Shown: positions 52,824-61,467 of the stretch, piece after piece
Position numbering within the stretch: the first letter of the stretch is position 1
How the letters are laid out: each line of letters starts with the position of its first letter
NCBI RefSeq assembly: GCF_037041345.1
Contig: NZ_CP146287.1
Span: 1,181,501-1,245,500 of the forward strand
DNA: 64,000 bases
Reading direction: 5' to 3'
Source: Abiotrophia defectiva ATCC 49176
GTDB taxonomy: Bacteria; Bacillota; Bacilli; Lactobacillales; Aerococcaceae
The notes under the pieces: generated by a model
What the model saw: the letters and a program-made list of their open reading frames with translations, nothing else
Databases searched by the model: none
Told to the model about the DNA's origin: nothing
Program-made: the position numbers and the translations under genes

Positions 52824-52979
52824 TGACTAGGCTGTTAAAAATGCCCAAAATCAGGAATATTAGTTAATTTTTAAGCACTCGTCCCAAGATATAGGTCAGT
52901 TTATTAGCTTATATGCAGAATATTGGCTCATTCTCTCCCACCAATGGCTAGGCAAAGCTAGCCTAGTTTGAACCAGAAG

Positions 52980-52988
52980 TGCTATAAT
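52980..52988 (+). promoter_or_regulatory. Extended -10 promoter of nnrD
   Basis: TGCTATAAT, 39 bases before the nnrD start; no clear -35. An inverted repeat GGCTAG/CTAGCC (52946-52963) lies just upstream. Confidence 0.6.
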
Positions 52989-53026
52989 AAAAGTGTATAA
53001 GACCTAAGTCCAAAGGAGTGACTGTC

Positions 53027-53863
53027 ATGTTTCAGCCTTTAACTTACGATGGGCTAGCCCATCGTTTACCTAAGCGACCTAGTCAATCCCACAAGGGAAC
53101 TTTTGGCCGGACGCTCTTAGTAGGTGGCAATGCTCAGCTAGGTGGCGCCATTATTCTAGCTGCTCAAGCGGCTGTCTACGCAGGTAGTGGCCTCACGACT
53201 GTTGCCACTGATGTTGCCAACCACACGGCCCTCCATGCTCGTCTGCCTGAAGCCATGGTCAGTGACTGGTCTAACCTAGCTCAGCTTAAGGCGTTAACGC
53301 AAGCAGCTAATCTAGTTTTGCTAGGACCAGGTATGGGACTGGATGCTTTTTCCTGCCAACGTCTGCATCGGATTTTAGATTGGCTAAGGCCAGGTCAAAA
53401 GTTAGTCCTAGATGGTGATGCCTTAACGCTTTTGGCTCGCCATCCCCACCCCTTACCTAGTGGAGTGCCTGTAGTTATCACGCCTCACCAGGCTGAATGG
53501 CAACGCCTATCTGACCTTGCCATTGAAGACCAGACACCTCAAGCCAATCTGGTCGCTCAAAAACAACTTGGCTTCAACCTAGTACTCAAAAAACCAGGTA
53601 CAGAGCTCTATCTGACGGATGGTTCCTGCTACCAATTGACAGTCGGCACACCTGCCATGGCGACCGGCGGCATGGGCGACACCCTGGCTGGAATGGTCGC
53701 TGCCTTTTTGGCTCAATTCCCAGATGACTTTAATTTAGCCCTATGCAGTGCCGTTTTCCTCCATTCCTACCTGGCACAAGAAATGGCTCAGACTCAGTGG
53801 GTGGTCCTACCCCATCAGATTAGTGAAAAACTCCCTAGCCTAATGAAGGATTTCATTGGCTAG
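53027..53863 (+). CDS. nnrD: ADP-dependent NAD(P)H-hydrate dehydratase
   Basis: Repairs hydrated NAD(P)H. The ribokinase-like fold shows GGNAQLGGA near the N-terminus, VLLGPGMGLD, VVITPHQAEW and the nucleotide-binding ATGGMGDTLAGM. The protein has only the dehydratase (CARKD) domain. The NnrE epimerase domain that is fused to it in other bacteria is absent. The start is the ATG at 53027 (AAAGGAGTGACTGTC); a GTG at 53018 overlaps the site. Product 278 aa. Confidence 0.94.
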   Translation: MFQPLTYDGLAHRLPKRPSQSHKGTFGRTLLVGGNAQLGGAIILAAQAAVYAGSGLTTVATDVANHTALHARLPEAMVSDWSNLAQLKALTQAANLVLLGPGMGLDAFSCQRLHRILDWLRPGQKLVLDGDALTLLARHPHPLPSGVPVVITPHQAEWQRLSDLAIEDQTPQANLVAQKQLGFNLVLKKPGTELYLTDGSCYQLTVGTPAMATGGMGDTLAGMVAAFLAQFPDDFNLALCSAVFLHSYLAQEMAQTQWVVLPHQISEKLPSLMKDFIG

Positions 53864-53876
53864 GAGGCCTAATAAA

Positions 53877-53909
53877 AACAGCAAGCCTAAATTATTAAGG
53901 CTTGCTGTT
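53877..53909. terminator. Bidirectional intrinsic terminator
   Basis: AACAGCAAGCCT and its complement form a 12-bp stem. T-tracts follow on both strands (TTTGTT plus; TTTTATT minus), between convergent nnrD and the acyltransferase-like gene. Confidence 0.82.
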
Positions 53910-53928
53910 TGTTATTTATAGACCTGAT

Positions 53929-55104
53929 TTACTGAATCAGAACTAGTAAACCTAGGACACAAATGCTAACAAAGAGTAAAAGGAAGATGACGATGGCACC
54001 GACTAACTGCCAGGTCTTGAGATTTTTTTCAGCCATGGCTTGATAGAGGGCATAATAATCGCTAATCCAAGAGCGACCATTGAAGAAGTAAAGTTGCGGT
54101 AATCCCTTTACCAAGAGCCAGTAGAGCACTTCACCCAACAAGATTGCTAGAATCACTTGTAACCAGAAGGGACCATTTGCTAACCAGAAAGTCACAAAGG
54201 CATAGGCCACATAATAATGAATGAGACGATGGCCCAAGGCTACACAAGCTGAAAACTCAAGAATACGACGCAAGACAGGTGTCCCAGCCACGTAGGACAA
54301 GATAAGCCAAGTGGTAAAAAGTGGCACAGCTGCAGTCCATACCAGACCCATGAGCGCTGTTGTCCAAGTTTGGCTAAGGAAGAAGGTCAGAAGCATTAAG
54401 CTACCGACTAGGCCTAAACCCATTAATAAGACATACTTACTAGACAGACGGTAAATTTGATTGAGCAGAACTGGCACTAGGTAGACCAGGGAAACCCCAG
54501 ACAAAAAAGCCAAGGCATAAAAGGCTAGCTCTATATAAGCCAGTGGGCTACCATTCATAACACCAAAACCAGCCAATAGCCATAGGCTAGCCTGAACAAC
54601 CATCCAGACCATGCCCTTACCTAGCAGACTTAGACTAGTACGACCTAGAAGCCAGCTAATCAGCGCAACTAGCCCCGCTACTTGTACCCCATGGCCTAGA
54701 TACCATAAACTCTTAAGACCACTTGCGGCATCAAGACTTAAGCTAGTCACCCCACCTAGCCAAAGCTGTCTGACATTTTCGATTAGGAGAGGACTAAAAA
54801 TCAAGTCAAATTTACTCTGATTTAAAAGCGAATAATCTAGCGCCAAAAGGCCAATCGTGGTGATAGAGGTCAGCCACAGAACTGGCAACCAAGCAGACCA
54901 GACGGCTTGCCAGTGACGCCAAAAGGGGACATCCTGCTGCCGTTCTAAACGATAGGCCCATTGATAGCCAAGGACAGTGAAGAGACCGAGGGGAACCAAT
55001 TGGCCCGCCAATAAATCACCTTGAAAAATTCCAACGCCCATAAGAACTAATAAAAATAGACCTTTAAGTCCATCAAGTCCTCTTAATTTTACCTCCTGTT
55101 GCAT
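53929..55104 (-). CDS. Acyltransferase-3-like polytopic membrane protein, probably degenerate
   Basis: Hypothetical membrane protein of 391 aa with about ten hydrophobic segments. The N-terminus (RGLDGLKGLFLLVLMGVG) and a later LKSLWYLGHGVQ resemble the start and mid-region of acyltransferase-3 proteins such as OatA (GLRGL...H, SLWYL). The catalytic histidine expected after helix 1 is replaced by Gly/Val. The Arg-rich loop of OatA is only partly matched, and no SGNH domain follows. A true O-acetyltransferase is therefore unlikely. A role in wall polymer handling remains possible. Function unknown. Confidence 0.6.
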   Translation of the reverse strand: MQQEVKLRGLDGLKGLFLLVLMGVGIFQGDLLAGQLVPLGLFTVLGYQWAYRLERQQDVPFWRHWQAVWSAWLPVLWLTSITTIGLLALDYSLLNQSKFDLIFSPLLIENVRQLWLGGVTSLSLDAASGLKSLWYLGHGVQVAGLVALISWLLGRTSLSLLGKGMVWMVVQASLWLLAGFGVMNGSPLAYIELAFYALAFLSGVSLVYLVPVLLNQIYRLSSKYVLLMGLGLVGSLMLLTFFLSQTWTTALMGLVWTAAVPLFTTWLILSYVAGTPVLRRILEFSACVALGHRLIHYYVAYAFVTFWLANGPFWLQVILAILLGEVLYWLLVKGLPQLYFFNGRSWISDYYALYQAMAEKNLKTWQLVGAIVIFLLLFVSICVLGLLVLIQ

Positions 55105-55248
55105 ACCATCACCTTATTCTTTACTTAAATATATAGACACTTCTATTATAGGAGATTTAAGCAAGAATGGAAAGACTGATTTACTCAAATCTGCCGAATT
55201 TTATCAAAAGATGCCAGTAAATTTACCTACCTGCCCTGTAAATAGATC

Positions 55249-55275
55249 AAAAGGCAGGAAGTGACTTCCTGCCTT
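55249..55275 (-). terminator. Intrinsic terminator of uvrB
   Basis: On the minus strand AAGGCAGGAAG, loop TCA and CTTCCTGCCTT end in TTGAT. Short T-tail but strong 11-bp stem. Confidence 0.75.
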
Positions 55276-55279
55276 AAGC

Positions 55280-57262
55280 TTATTTATAGGCACCCTTAAG
55301 TTCCATAATCATGTCACGCAGATCGGCGGCTGCTTCGAAATTGAGATCCTTGGCGGCCTGGCGCATTTCCATCTCCAAGCGTTCCAATTGCTCTTCTCTT
55401 TGTAGACGAGACAGCTTGCGGAACTGCTTGAGGAGGGACTCCTGCTTGTCCTCGTTTTCTACATCGTGGGTAATCCGGATTAAATCGCGAATCTCCTTCT
55501 TGATGGTTTGAGGAACAATCCCATGTTCTTGGTTGTAGGCCATCTGAATGGAACGACGTCGCTCTGTTTCTTCAATGGCATACTGCATCGAAGCCGTAAT
55601 CTGATCCGCATACATAATGACGCGACCATTCGCATTGCGAGCTGCCCGACCAATAGTTTGTACCAAGGAACGTTCACTCCGTAGGAAGCCTTCCTTGTCT
55701 GCATCCAAAATAGCTACCAGGGTGACTTCTGGCACGTCCAAGCCCTCCCGTAAGAGGTTTATACCGACTAAGACATCAAAGACACCTAGACGAAGGTCTC
55801 GAATGATTTCCGTTCTCTCCAGGGTCTTAATATCACTGTGCAGGTACTTGACCTTGATATCTAACTCTTTGAGGTAGTCGGTCAAATCTTCCGCCATTTT
55901 CTTAGTTAAGGTAGTGATGAAGACCCGCTCGTCTCGTTCAGTCCGAGCCTTAATTTCAGCCACTAAATCATCAATCTGACCTTCAATTGGCCGCACTTCA
56001 ACTACTGGGTCCAAGAGGCCCGTTGGCCGGATGATTTGTTGAATGACCTCACCACCCGTATGCTCTAGCTCATAAGGTCCTGGCGTCGCAGAAACATAAA
56101 TAATCTGGTTCACATGTTCTTCGAACTCTTCTAAGCGCAAAGGTCGGTTGTCCAGCGCACTCGGCAAACGAAAGCCGTAATCAATCAACTGCTGCTTGCG
56201 GCCCCGGTCACCATTATACATACCGCGGATTTGCGACATGGTGATATGGGACTCGTCCACTACAATCAGAAAGTCATCTGGGAAGAAGTCTAAGAGTGTA
56301 TAAGGTGCTTGACCTGGTGCCCGACCATCAATATGGCGGGAGTAGTTCTCAATCCCACTACAGTAGCCCATTTCCAACATCATTTCCAAATCATAGGTAG
56401 TTCTTTGCTCTAGGCGTTGAGCTTCTAATAATTTATTGTCTGCTCGTAATTCGGCTAGGCGCTCTTCCAATTCCTGACGAATGGAGTCGACTGCCACTGC
56501 TGTCTGTTCCTGGCTGGCCACAAAGTGAGTCGCAGGGAAAATAGGATAATGGTCTACATCGTACTTAATTTCGCCGGTTAGAAAATCAACGACGCGGATG
56601 CGTTCTATCTCGTCCCCGAAGAATTCTACCCGAACCACTTCCTTGTCGCGCGAGGCCATGAAGATTTCTACCACATCGCCTCTTACTCGGAAGGTCCCCC
56701 GTTGAAAGTCAATGTCATTTCTAACAAATTGCATTTCAACCAAACGCGCCAGGAGAAGATTACGAGGAATTTCCATGCCTTCTCGCAAGGACAAGACATG
56801 ATTACGGTAGTTCTCAGGGTCAACCAAGCCGTAAATACAGGAAACAGAGGCCACCACAATGACGTCTCGGCGTTCAATTAAGGCAGAAGAAGCCGAATGG
56901 CGGAGCTTATCGATCTCATCGTTAATGCTGGCGTCTTTTTCAATATAAGTGTCAGACGACGGCACATAGGCTTCAGGCTGATAGTAGTCATAGTAGGAGA
57001 CAAAGTACTCGACCGCATTATCTGGGAAGAATTCCAATAGCTCGCTATAAAGTTGCCCAGCCAGGGTCTTATTGTGAGCCAAAACCAAGGTCGGTCTGCC
57101 CGTTTGCTTAATAACATTGGCAATGGTGAAGGTCTTACCGGTCCCCGTTGCTCCTAACAAGACCTGCTCCTTAACGCCATCATTGACCCCTTGGACCAGA
57201 GCTTCAATCGCTTCAGGCTGATCCCCACTGGGGCTATAGGGGGCGACTAATTGAAAATCCAT
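55280..57262 (-). CDS. uvrB: Excinuclease ABC subunit UvrB
   Basis: Damage-verifying helicase-like subunit of nucleotide excision repair, 660 aa. Walker A ([15 protein letters not shown]) and the beta-hairpin ([21 protein letters not shown]) are visible. DESH, SATP and QTIGRAARN helicase motifs follow. The C-terminal UVR domain that binds UvrC ends the protein. uvrA is not next to it in this window, although the two are often adjacent. An SOS box and promoter precede it. Confidence 0.97.
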   Translation of the reverse strand: MDFQLVAPYSPSGDQPEAIEALVQGVNDGVKEQVLLGATGTGKTFTIANVIKQTGRPTLVLAHNKTLAGQLYSELLEFFPDNAVEYFVSYYDYYQPEAYVPSSDTYIEKDASINDEIDKLRHSASSALIERRDVIVVASVSCIYGLVDPENYRNHVLSLREGMEIPRNLLLARLVEMQFVRNDIDFQRGTFRVRGDVVEIFMASRDKEVVRVEFFGDEIERIRVVDFLTGEIKYDVDHYPIFPATHFVASQEQTAVAVDSIRQELEERLAELRADNKLLEAQRLEQRTTYDLEMMLEMGYCSGIENYSRHIDGRAPGQAPYTLLDFFPDDFLIVVDESHITMSQIRGMYNGDRGRKQQLIDYGFRLPSALDNRPLRLEEFEEHVNQIIYVSATPGPYELEHTGGEVIQQIIRPTGLLDPVVEVRPIEGQIDDLVAEIKARTERDERVFITTLTKKMAEDLTDYLKELDIKVKYLHSDIKTLERTEIIRDLRLGVFDVLVGINLLREGLDVPEVTLVAILDADKEGFLRSERSLVQTIGRAARNANGRVIMYADQITASMQYAIEETERRRSIQMAYNQEHGIVPQTIKKEIRDLIRITHDVENEDKQESLLKQFRKLSRLQREEQLERLEMEMRQAAKDLNFEAAADLRDMIMELKGAYK

Positions 57263-57296
57263 GCCCTCTCCTCCTTCTATCTAGTCAATCAATGCG

Positions 57297-57310
57297 CGAA
57301 CAAATTTTCG
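57297..57310. promoter_or_regulatory. LexA (SOS) box upstream of uvrB
   Basis: CGAACAAATTTTCG is close to the Gram-positive SOS consensus CGAACATATGTTCG (two differences). It lies just downstream of the -10 of the uvrB promoter, where LexA would block initiation. Confidence 0.65.
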
Positions 57311-57321
57311 CTTCATTTCTC

Positions 57322-57350
57322 ATCATAACAAAAAGCTAGCCCCCTGTCTA
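57322..57350 (-). promoter_or_regulatory. Promoter of uvrB
   Basis: On the minus strand TAGACA (57345-57350), a 17-base spacer and TATGAT (57322-57327). Confidence 0.65.
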
Positions 57351-57405
57351 GTCCAAGGACTTAGAAGTAAAGCTAGACGAATTTGAATTATTTTCCATCT
57401 TTTTA

Positions 57406-57435
57406 TTGCATACTGACCGGGTTTTCATGTATAAT
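57406..57435 (+). promoter_or_regulatory. Promoter of rpsT
   Basis: TTGCAT (57406-57411), an 18-base spacer and TATAAT (57430-57435). A 6-bp hairpin TAGTCC/GGACTA (57450-57464) follows in the leader. Confidence 0.75.
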
Positions 57436-57495
57436 AAGGCTTGTTGACTTAGTCCTTTGGACTATAGACAAATCGCAATGAAAGAGGTGACTCAA

Positions 57496-57753
57496 ATGGC
57501 TAACAACCCATCAGCAAAAAAACGTATCCGTCAAACAGCTACTAAGACTGAAAGCAACCGTGCACACGTTTCTGCAATGCGTACTGCGGTTAAACGTTTC
57601 CGTTCTGCAGTAGAAGCTGGCGAAGCAAACGTTGAGGAATTATTCCGTCTAGCTGCTAAAGAAATCGACAGCGCAGCAACTAAAGGTTTAATCCACAAAA
57701 ACAAAGCAGCTCGTGACAAGTCACGTTTGGCTCGTTTACTTAAAGCTAACTAA
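57496..57753 (+). CDS. rpsT: 30S ribosomal protein S20
   Basis: Small-subunit protein of 85 aa, starting [14 protein letters not shown], highly basic and helical. The start is the ATG at 57496 (AAAGAGGTGACTCAA); the longer frame begins in the leader. It is divergent from uvrB and convergent with holA, the usual rpsT/holA neighbourhood. Confidence 0.97.
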   Translation: MANNPSAKKRIRQTATKTESNRAHVSAMRTAVKRFRSAVEAGEANVEELFRLAAKEIDSAATKGLIHKNKAARDKSRLARLLKAN

Positions 57754-57759
57754 GAAAGT

Positions 57760-57787
57760 AGGCTACCTTGAGGGTAGCTTATTTTTT
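57760..57787 (+). terminator. Intrinsic terminator of rpsT
   Basis: AGGCTACC, loop TTGA and GGGTAGCTT run into ATTTTTTT. Confidence 0.85.
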
Positions 57788-57801
57788 TACCATTGAAACA
57801 T

Positions 57802-57836
57802 AAAAATTACTGGAACAGCTATCTGTTCCAGTAATT
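57802..57836 (-). terminator. Intrinsic terminator of holA
   Basis: On the minus strand TTACTGGAACAG, loop and CTGTTCCAGTAA end in TTTTTAT. The stem overlaps the holA stop codon. Confidence 0.85.
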
Positions 57837-58857
57837 AGGGGCTTCCTATGATATAACGACTCACTAGCAAGTCGAATTGTATCTCCTTGACACCAATGCC
57901 TTGTTTGAGCTGAAAATCAGCCTCCGCTAAGGCATCATAGAAATCATAGAGCTGTCTTAAATCTAAGCGTCTAACCGTCTCTAAAGCCAATTTAACGCGA
58001 TAGGGATGGACGCTCAATTGTTGCGCTATCTCAGCTTGCTGATAGCCCTGGTGTCCAAGCAATTTGACTTGAATCAACAAACGAAACTGACTGACCAAGA
58101 GCGCGTGCAAGGCCACGGGCTCGTGTTTGGCTAGAAGTAAATCTTGGTAAATTTGGACCGCTTGACTCAACTTTCGCTTCAAGACTGCCTGCGACAAGCT
58201 AAAAACATCCGTCTCAAGGCTTCTCGGTACCAAGTCTTTGATAACTTCTAGGGTAATAGGCTTGCCCTGATTGCTATATTGGGCCAATTTGTGGAGCTCC
58301 GACATAGCCAAGGTCAAATCATCATTGACCCTCATACGTAACTCTTCTAACCCCTCACGGCCAATCTGGAGCGTGCTGTCTGCCAGATAGGCCTGGAGAT
58401 AGGCTCCCATTTCTTTGGCGTCTAAAGGCGCCACATCGACCCATTTTGCCTGGGCCTGGAAAGCCTTAGTCAGCTTCTTGCGCTTATCGACTTGGTTACT
58501 GTCACAGATCCAAATCAGCAAACTAGCAGGATTAGGATCTGCCAAGTAGGCTAGGAGTCGCTTCTGGTCTTGGTCATCGACCTTAACCTTAGAGTTTGAG
58601 ACTAGGACCTGGGCATTATCGATCAGGACAACACGCTTATCTGCAAAGAAAGAGAAGGCATCTGCCTCGTCCAGAATGGCGGCTAATTCCGTGTCATTCA
58701 AGTCAAAGCGACTAACTTCAAAGCTACCTGCCTGATCTACTTGATCAATCAGGGCATCCTGCAACTGTTGCCGCAAATAGCGCTCGGTACCAACTAGAAA
58801 GTAATTGGCCCCTAATTGGCCCTTGCGGATTTGGCTGATGCTAGCTTGAAAGGTCAT
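57835..58857 (-). CDS. holA: DNA polymerase III delta subunit
   Basis: Clamp-loader subunit that opens the sliding clamp, 340 aa. The AAA+ fold has no Walker A, as expected for delta. Recognisable parts are NYFLVGTERYLRQQLQDAL (N-terminus), VVLIDNAQVLVSNSK, and the C-terminal LLVSQFRLLIQVKLL. GGGAGGGGACAGGC precedes the ATG. It lies opposite rpsT, as usual. Confidence 0.92.
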   Translation of the reverse strand: MTFQASISQIRKGQLGANYFLVGTERYLRQQLQDALIDQVDQAGSFEVSRFDLNDTELAAILDEADAFSFFADKRVVLIDNAQVLVSNSKVKVDDQDQKRLLAYLADPNPASLLIWICDSNQVDKRKKLTKAFQAQAKWVDVAPLDAKEMGAYLQAYLADSTLQIGREGLEELRMRVNDDLTLAMSELHKLAQYSNQGKPITLEVIKDLVPRSLETDVFSLSQAVLKRKLSQAVQIYQDLLLAKHEPVALHALLVSQFRLLIQVKLLGHQGYQQAEIAQQLSVHPYRVKLALETVRRLDLRQLYDFYDALAEADFQLKQGIGVKEIQFDLLVSRYIIGSP

Positions 58858-58900
58858 GCCTGTCCCCTCCCTTCTATTTATTTCTTACGTAATTTAAGAA

Positions 58901-59635
58901 CTAACGAGCCTGTTTGGCCTCAAGCGAGCGCTCGATTAAATCTTGGAAAATCGCCATACTGCATTCATCGTGTTTGGTCAAGCGCTCTGGATGCCATTGA
59001 ACTCCCAGAATGAGGGAACCTTCTTGGCTTTCAATCGCTTCGATAACCCCATCCTTACTGCGGGCTGACACGATTAAGCCCTCTCCTAATTCCCGAATGG
59101 CTTGGTGGTGAATGGAGTTAATAAGGCAACCATCAGCCACTAATTGAGACAGGTAGCTACCGGCTTTTACCTTGATGGAATGGGTTGCCATGCTTGGACG
59201 TGATTTTTGGACGTGCTGAATGGTCACATTGGCCTGGCCTGCTAAATCCTGATAGAGGTTACCGCCCAGAACAACGTTGACCAGTTGCATGCCTCGGCAA
59301 ATAGCTAAAATAGGTTTCCCCTGAGCCAAGGCCTCCTTAATAAGAGCCGTTTCGACTGCATCCCGCGTTGGCGAAGTAGCTTCAATATTGACATGTGGCT
59401 CTTCATTATAGAGATAAGGTGAGATATCCTCCCCGCCGGTCAAAACCAGACCATCAATGAGGCTCACGTAGTGGGCAGCACAAGTCGGCTCCGTCATAGG
59501 TAGGATGACCGGGGTCCCACCGGCCAAGCGTACTGCTTCCGTATATCCCCAAGGGGAGTAGTTTACCTTAAAAGATTTGAATTTATCTTCAGGGGCTTGC
59601 ATAATGTTGCCCGTTACACCGATTACTGGCCGCAT
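58901..59635 (-). CDS. Class I glutamine amidotransferase-like gamma-glutamyl hydrolase (PuuD/peptidase C26 type)
   Basis: Hydrolase of 244 aa in the family of gamma-glutamyl-gamma-aminobutyrate hydrolase. The catalytic Cys113 is in LAICRGMQL, with His and Glu in GVQWHPER. The stretch GGEDISPYLY belongs to the family. The ATG at 59635 has AAGGA six bases ahead; an earlier in-frame ATG at 59641 sits right on that site. The substrate is not predictable. It follows the GcvH-like gene. Confidence 0.86.
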   Translation of the reverse strand: MRPVIGVTGNIMQAPEDKFKSFKVNYSPWGYTEAVRLAGGTPVILPMTEPTCAAHYVSLIDGLVLTGGEDISPYLYNEEPHVNIEATSPTRDAVETALIKEALAQGKPILAICRGMQLVNVVLGGNLYQDLAGQANVTIQHVQKSRPSMATHSIKVKAGSYLSQLVADGCLINSIHHQAIRELGEGLIVSARSKDGVIEAIESQEGSLILGVQWHPERLTKHDECSMAIFQDLIERSLEAKQAR

Positions 59636-59681
59636 GGTCATTCCTTCTTTCTATATCTAGCCATAGAGCTAGTGAGTGGGG

Positions 59682-60020
59682 TTATTCCTCTTCTGCGAGC
59701 GCCTCAAAAGCTTGAGTATCCACTTGGCTTAATTCAATTAGCCAGTGGTCCGCCGGATTCTTAGAATCCAAGAGGCTAGGATTTGCTTCTGCCGCCTCAT
59801 TTCGCGCTACTACTTGACCTTTGAGGGGACTAGCGACCTCAATGGCCGCCTTAGAAGCTTCTAAATTAACTAGGGTATCATCGACATCTAATGCTCCTAG
59901 TGGGGCAATATTGGCGTAAGAGATATCGCCCGCATCACATTGGAGCTGGTCTGTCATGCCGATACGGTAACGGTCAGGTCCAACTACTTGGACCCAAAGT
60001 TGATTGCCATAACGTTTCAT
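59682..60020 (-). CDS. gcvH: Orphan glycine cleavage H-like lipoyl carrier protein
   Basis: Lipoyl carrier of 112 aa with the lipoylation lysine K57 in NLEASKAAIEVASPLKG, the GcvH consensus. No gcvT or gcvP genes accompany it. In Firmicutes lacking glycine cleavage, such proteins relay lipoate to other complexes or carry a redox-related modification. The protein is shorter than the usual 126-130 residues. The start is the ATG at 60020 (GAAAGGATTAAGTATT); the longer frame contains this site. It is co-transcribed with the FtsW/RodA gene (24 bases apart). Confidence 0.8.
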   Translation of the reverse strand: MKRYGNQLWVQVVGPDRYRIGMTDQLQCDAGDISYANIAPLGALDVDDTLVNLEASKAAIEVASPLKGQVVARNEAAEANPSLLDSKNPADHWLIELSQVDTQAFEALAEEE

Positions 60021-60044
60021 AATACTTAATCCTTTCTTCAACGA

Positions 60045-61241
60045 TTAAAATTCCGAGTCGTTCTGGCTAGAGAACATGTAGGAGCGATGGTGATAACGCA
60101 TGGACAGAATCAGCCCAATCCCAATCATATTCCCTAGGAGAGCAGACCCCCCTTGTGAGACGAAAGGTAACGGAATCCCCGTAATTGGCAAAAGCCCAAT
60201 GTTCATCCCAATGTTTTCCAAAATATGGAACATAATCATGGTAATAACACCTGTCGCAATATAGGTGTAAAATTCATTCTTGGTCTCAAAACAAGTTTGC
60301 ACCATTTGGTAAATTAACATGAAGTAGACAAAGAGTAGCACCCCTGCCCCAATAAAACCAAAGTTCTCACCAATAGTCGTAAAGATAAAGTCAGACTCAC
60401 GGACTGGTACAGGGACTTGAGAGACTCCAAAGCCCTTACCAGATAATTGCCCTGACCCAATGGCTTTAATAGATTGAGCTAACTGGTAGGCATCACCACG
60501 CGTATCATCGAAAGGACGGAACCAAGAGTCAATCCGGGCGATTTGGTATGGTCGAACTAATCCAGTACTTAGCAAGAAGTCCCGTTGAAAGGCAGCCAAG
60601 TAAATAAGCACCCCACCTACAATGGTAACGGCCAGAGTAATCGGCAATAAGATTTTCCAAGAAATACCTGACATTAACACCATACCCGCAGTAATAGCTA
60701 GCAAGACTAAGTTGGTCCCCAAGTCATTTTGACGTTGAATCAAGAAAAGTGCCGGGGCAGCAAATAGAAGAATTTTCCCTAGTAGTAACCAGTCTGTTTT
60801 GATGCTACGGTTGGTGTATTCATTATTATGTTCTGTAATAATCCGGGCCATAAAGACGATATAGGCAATCTTGAAAATTTCCGAAGGTTGGAAACTAATC
60901 GGCCCTAAGCGGAACCAGGAACGTGCCCCTGTATCGGCAGCTAACCCTCGGTCGTGGAAGAAGAGGACGGCAATCAAGAGGACCAGCCCCACTCCATAAA
61001 AGATTGTAGATAGCTTCCAATATTGCTCACTATCAAATTGAATAGCCACTAAAATAGCAATGGCCCCAATACAGTACCAGAGTGCATGGTAGAGTGTCGG
61101 CAAAATGGATTTGTTCTCAATCATGACGGTAGTGGCATAAAGGCTCGCTAACCCAATAATGGCCAAAATCATGACGTTCAGGATAATCCCATAGTCAATG
61201 CGCGACTCTGAATGGTTATTCAGGCGTCTCACTGTTCTCAT
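60045..61241 (-). CDS. FtsW/RodA/SpoVE-family glycosyltransferase (RodA-like)
   Basis: Membrane SEDS peptidoglycan glycosyltransferase of 398 aa with ten membrane segments. The SEDS motifs DFIFTTIGENFGFIGA and GIPLPFVSQGGSALLGNM are present. The catalytic Asp and the Arg in the SEDS core (PYQIARIDSWFRPFDD) are also visible. FtsW and RodA are hard to separate by eye; the presence of RodZ and MltG nearby in the genome supports a RodA-like role. The following gene codes for the GcvH-like protein. Confidence 0.9.
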   Translation of the reverse strand: MRTVRRLNNHSESRIDYGIILNVMILAIIGLASLYATTVMIENKSILPTLYHALWYCIGAIAILVAIQFDSEQYWKLSTIFYGVGLVLLIAVLFFHDRGLAADTGARSWFRLGPISFQPSEIFKIAYIVFMARIITEHNNEYTNRSIKTDWLLLGKILLFAAPALFLIQRQNDLGTNLVLLAITAGMVLMSGISWKILLPITLAVTIVGGVLIYLAAFQRDFLLSTGLVRPYQIARIDSWFRPFDDTRGDAYQLAQSIKAIGSGQLSGKGFGVSQVPVPVRESDFIFTTIGENFGFIGAGVLLFVYFMLIYQMVQTCFETKNEFYTYIATGVITMIMFHILENIGMNIGLLPITGIPLPFVSQGGSALLGNMIGIGLILSMRYHHRSYMFSSQNDSEF

Positions 61242-61409
61242 TAATAATCATTCCCTCGTTGTTTATAGTTTAATGGTTCTCTGCATTTTTACAGAGTAGA
61301 ATAGACAATATTAAGGTTACCACATTTTGGCCTAAAATGCACTTACTGGCCAAGTCTTTTAGATGATTTTATTCCTATAGTTGGTTATAAGCAAAAAACA
61401 TAACCTCAG

Positions 61410-61438
61410 ATGACAGTCGGGAGTCAGAATGATATAAT
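61410..61438 (+). promoter_or_regulatory. Promoter of the histidine phosphatase gene
   Basis: ATGACA (61410-61415), a 17-base spacer and TATAAT (61433-61438). Confidence 0.7.
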
Positions 61439-61467
61439 GAGACTGTATAAGATAAGGAGGCTATCCA

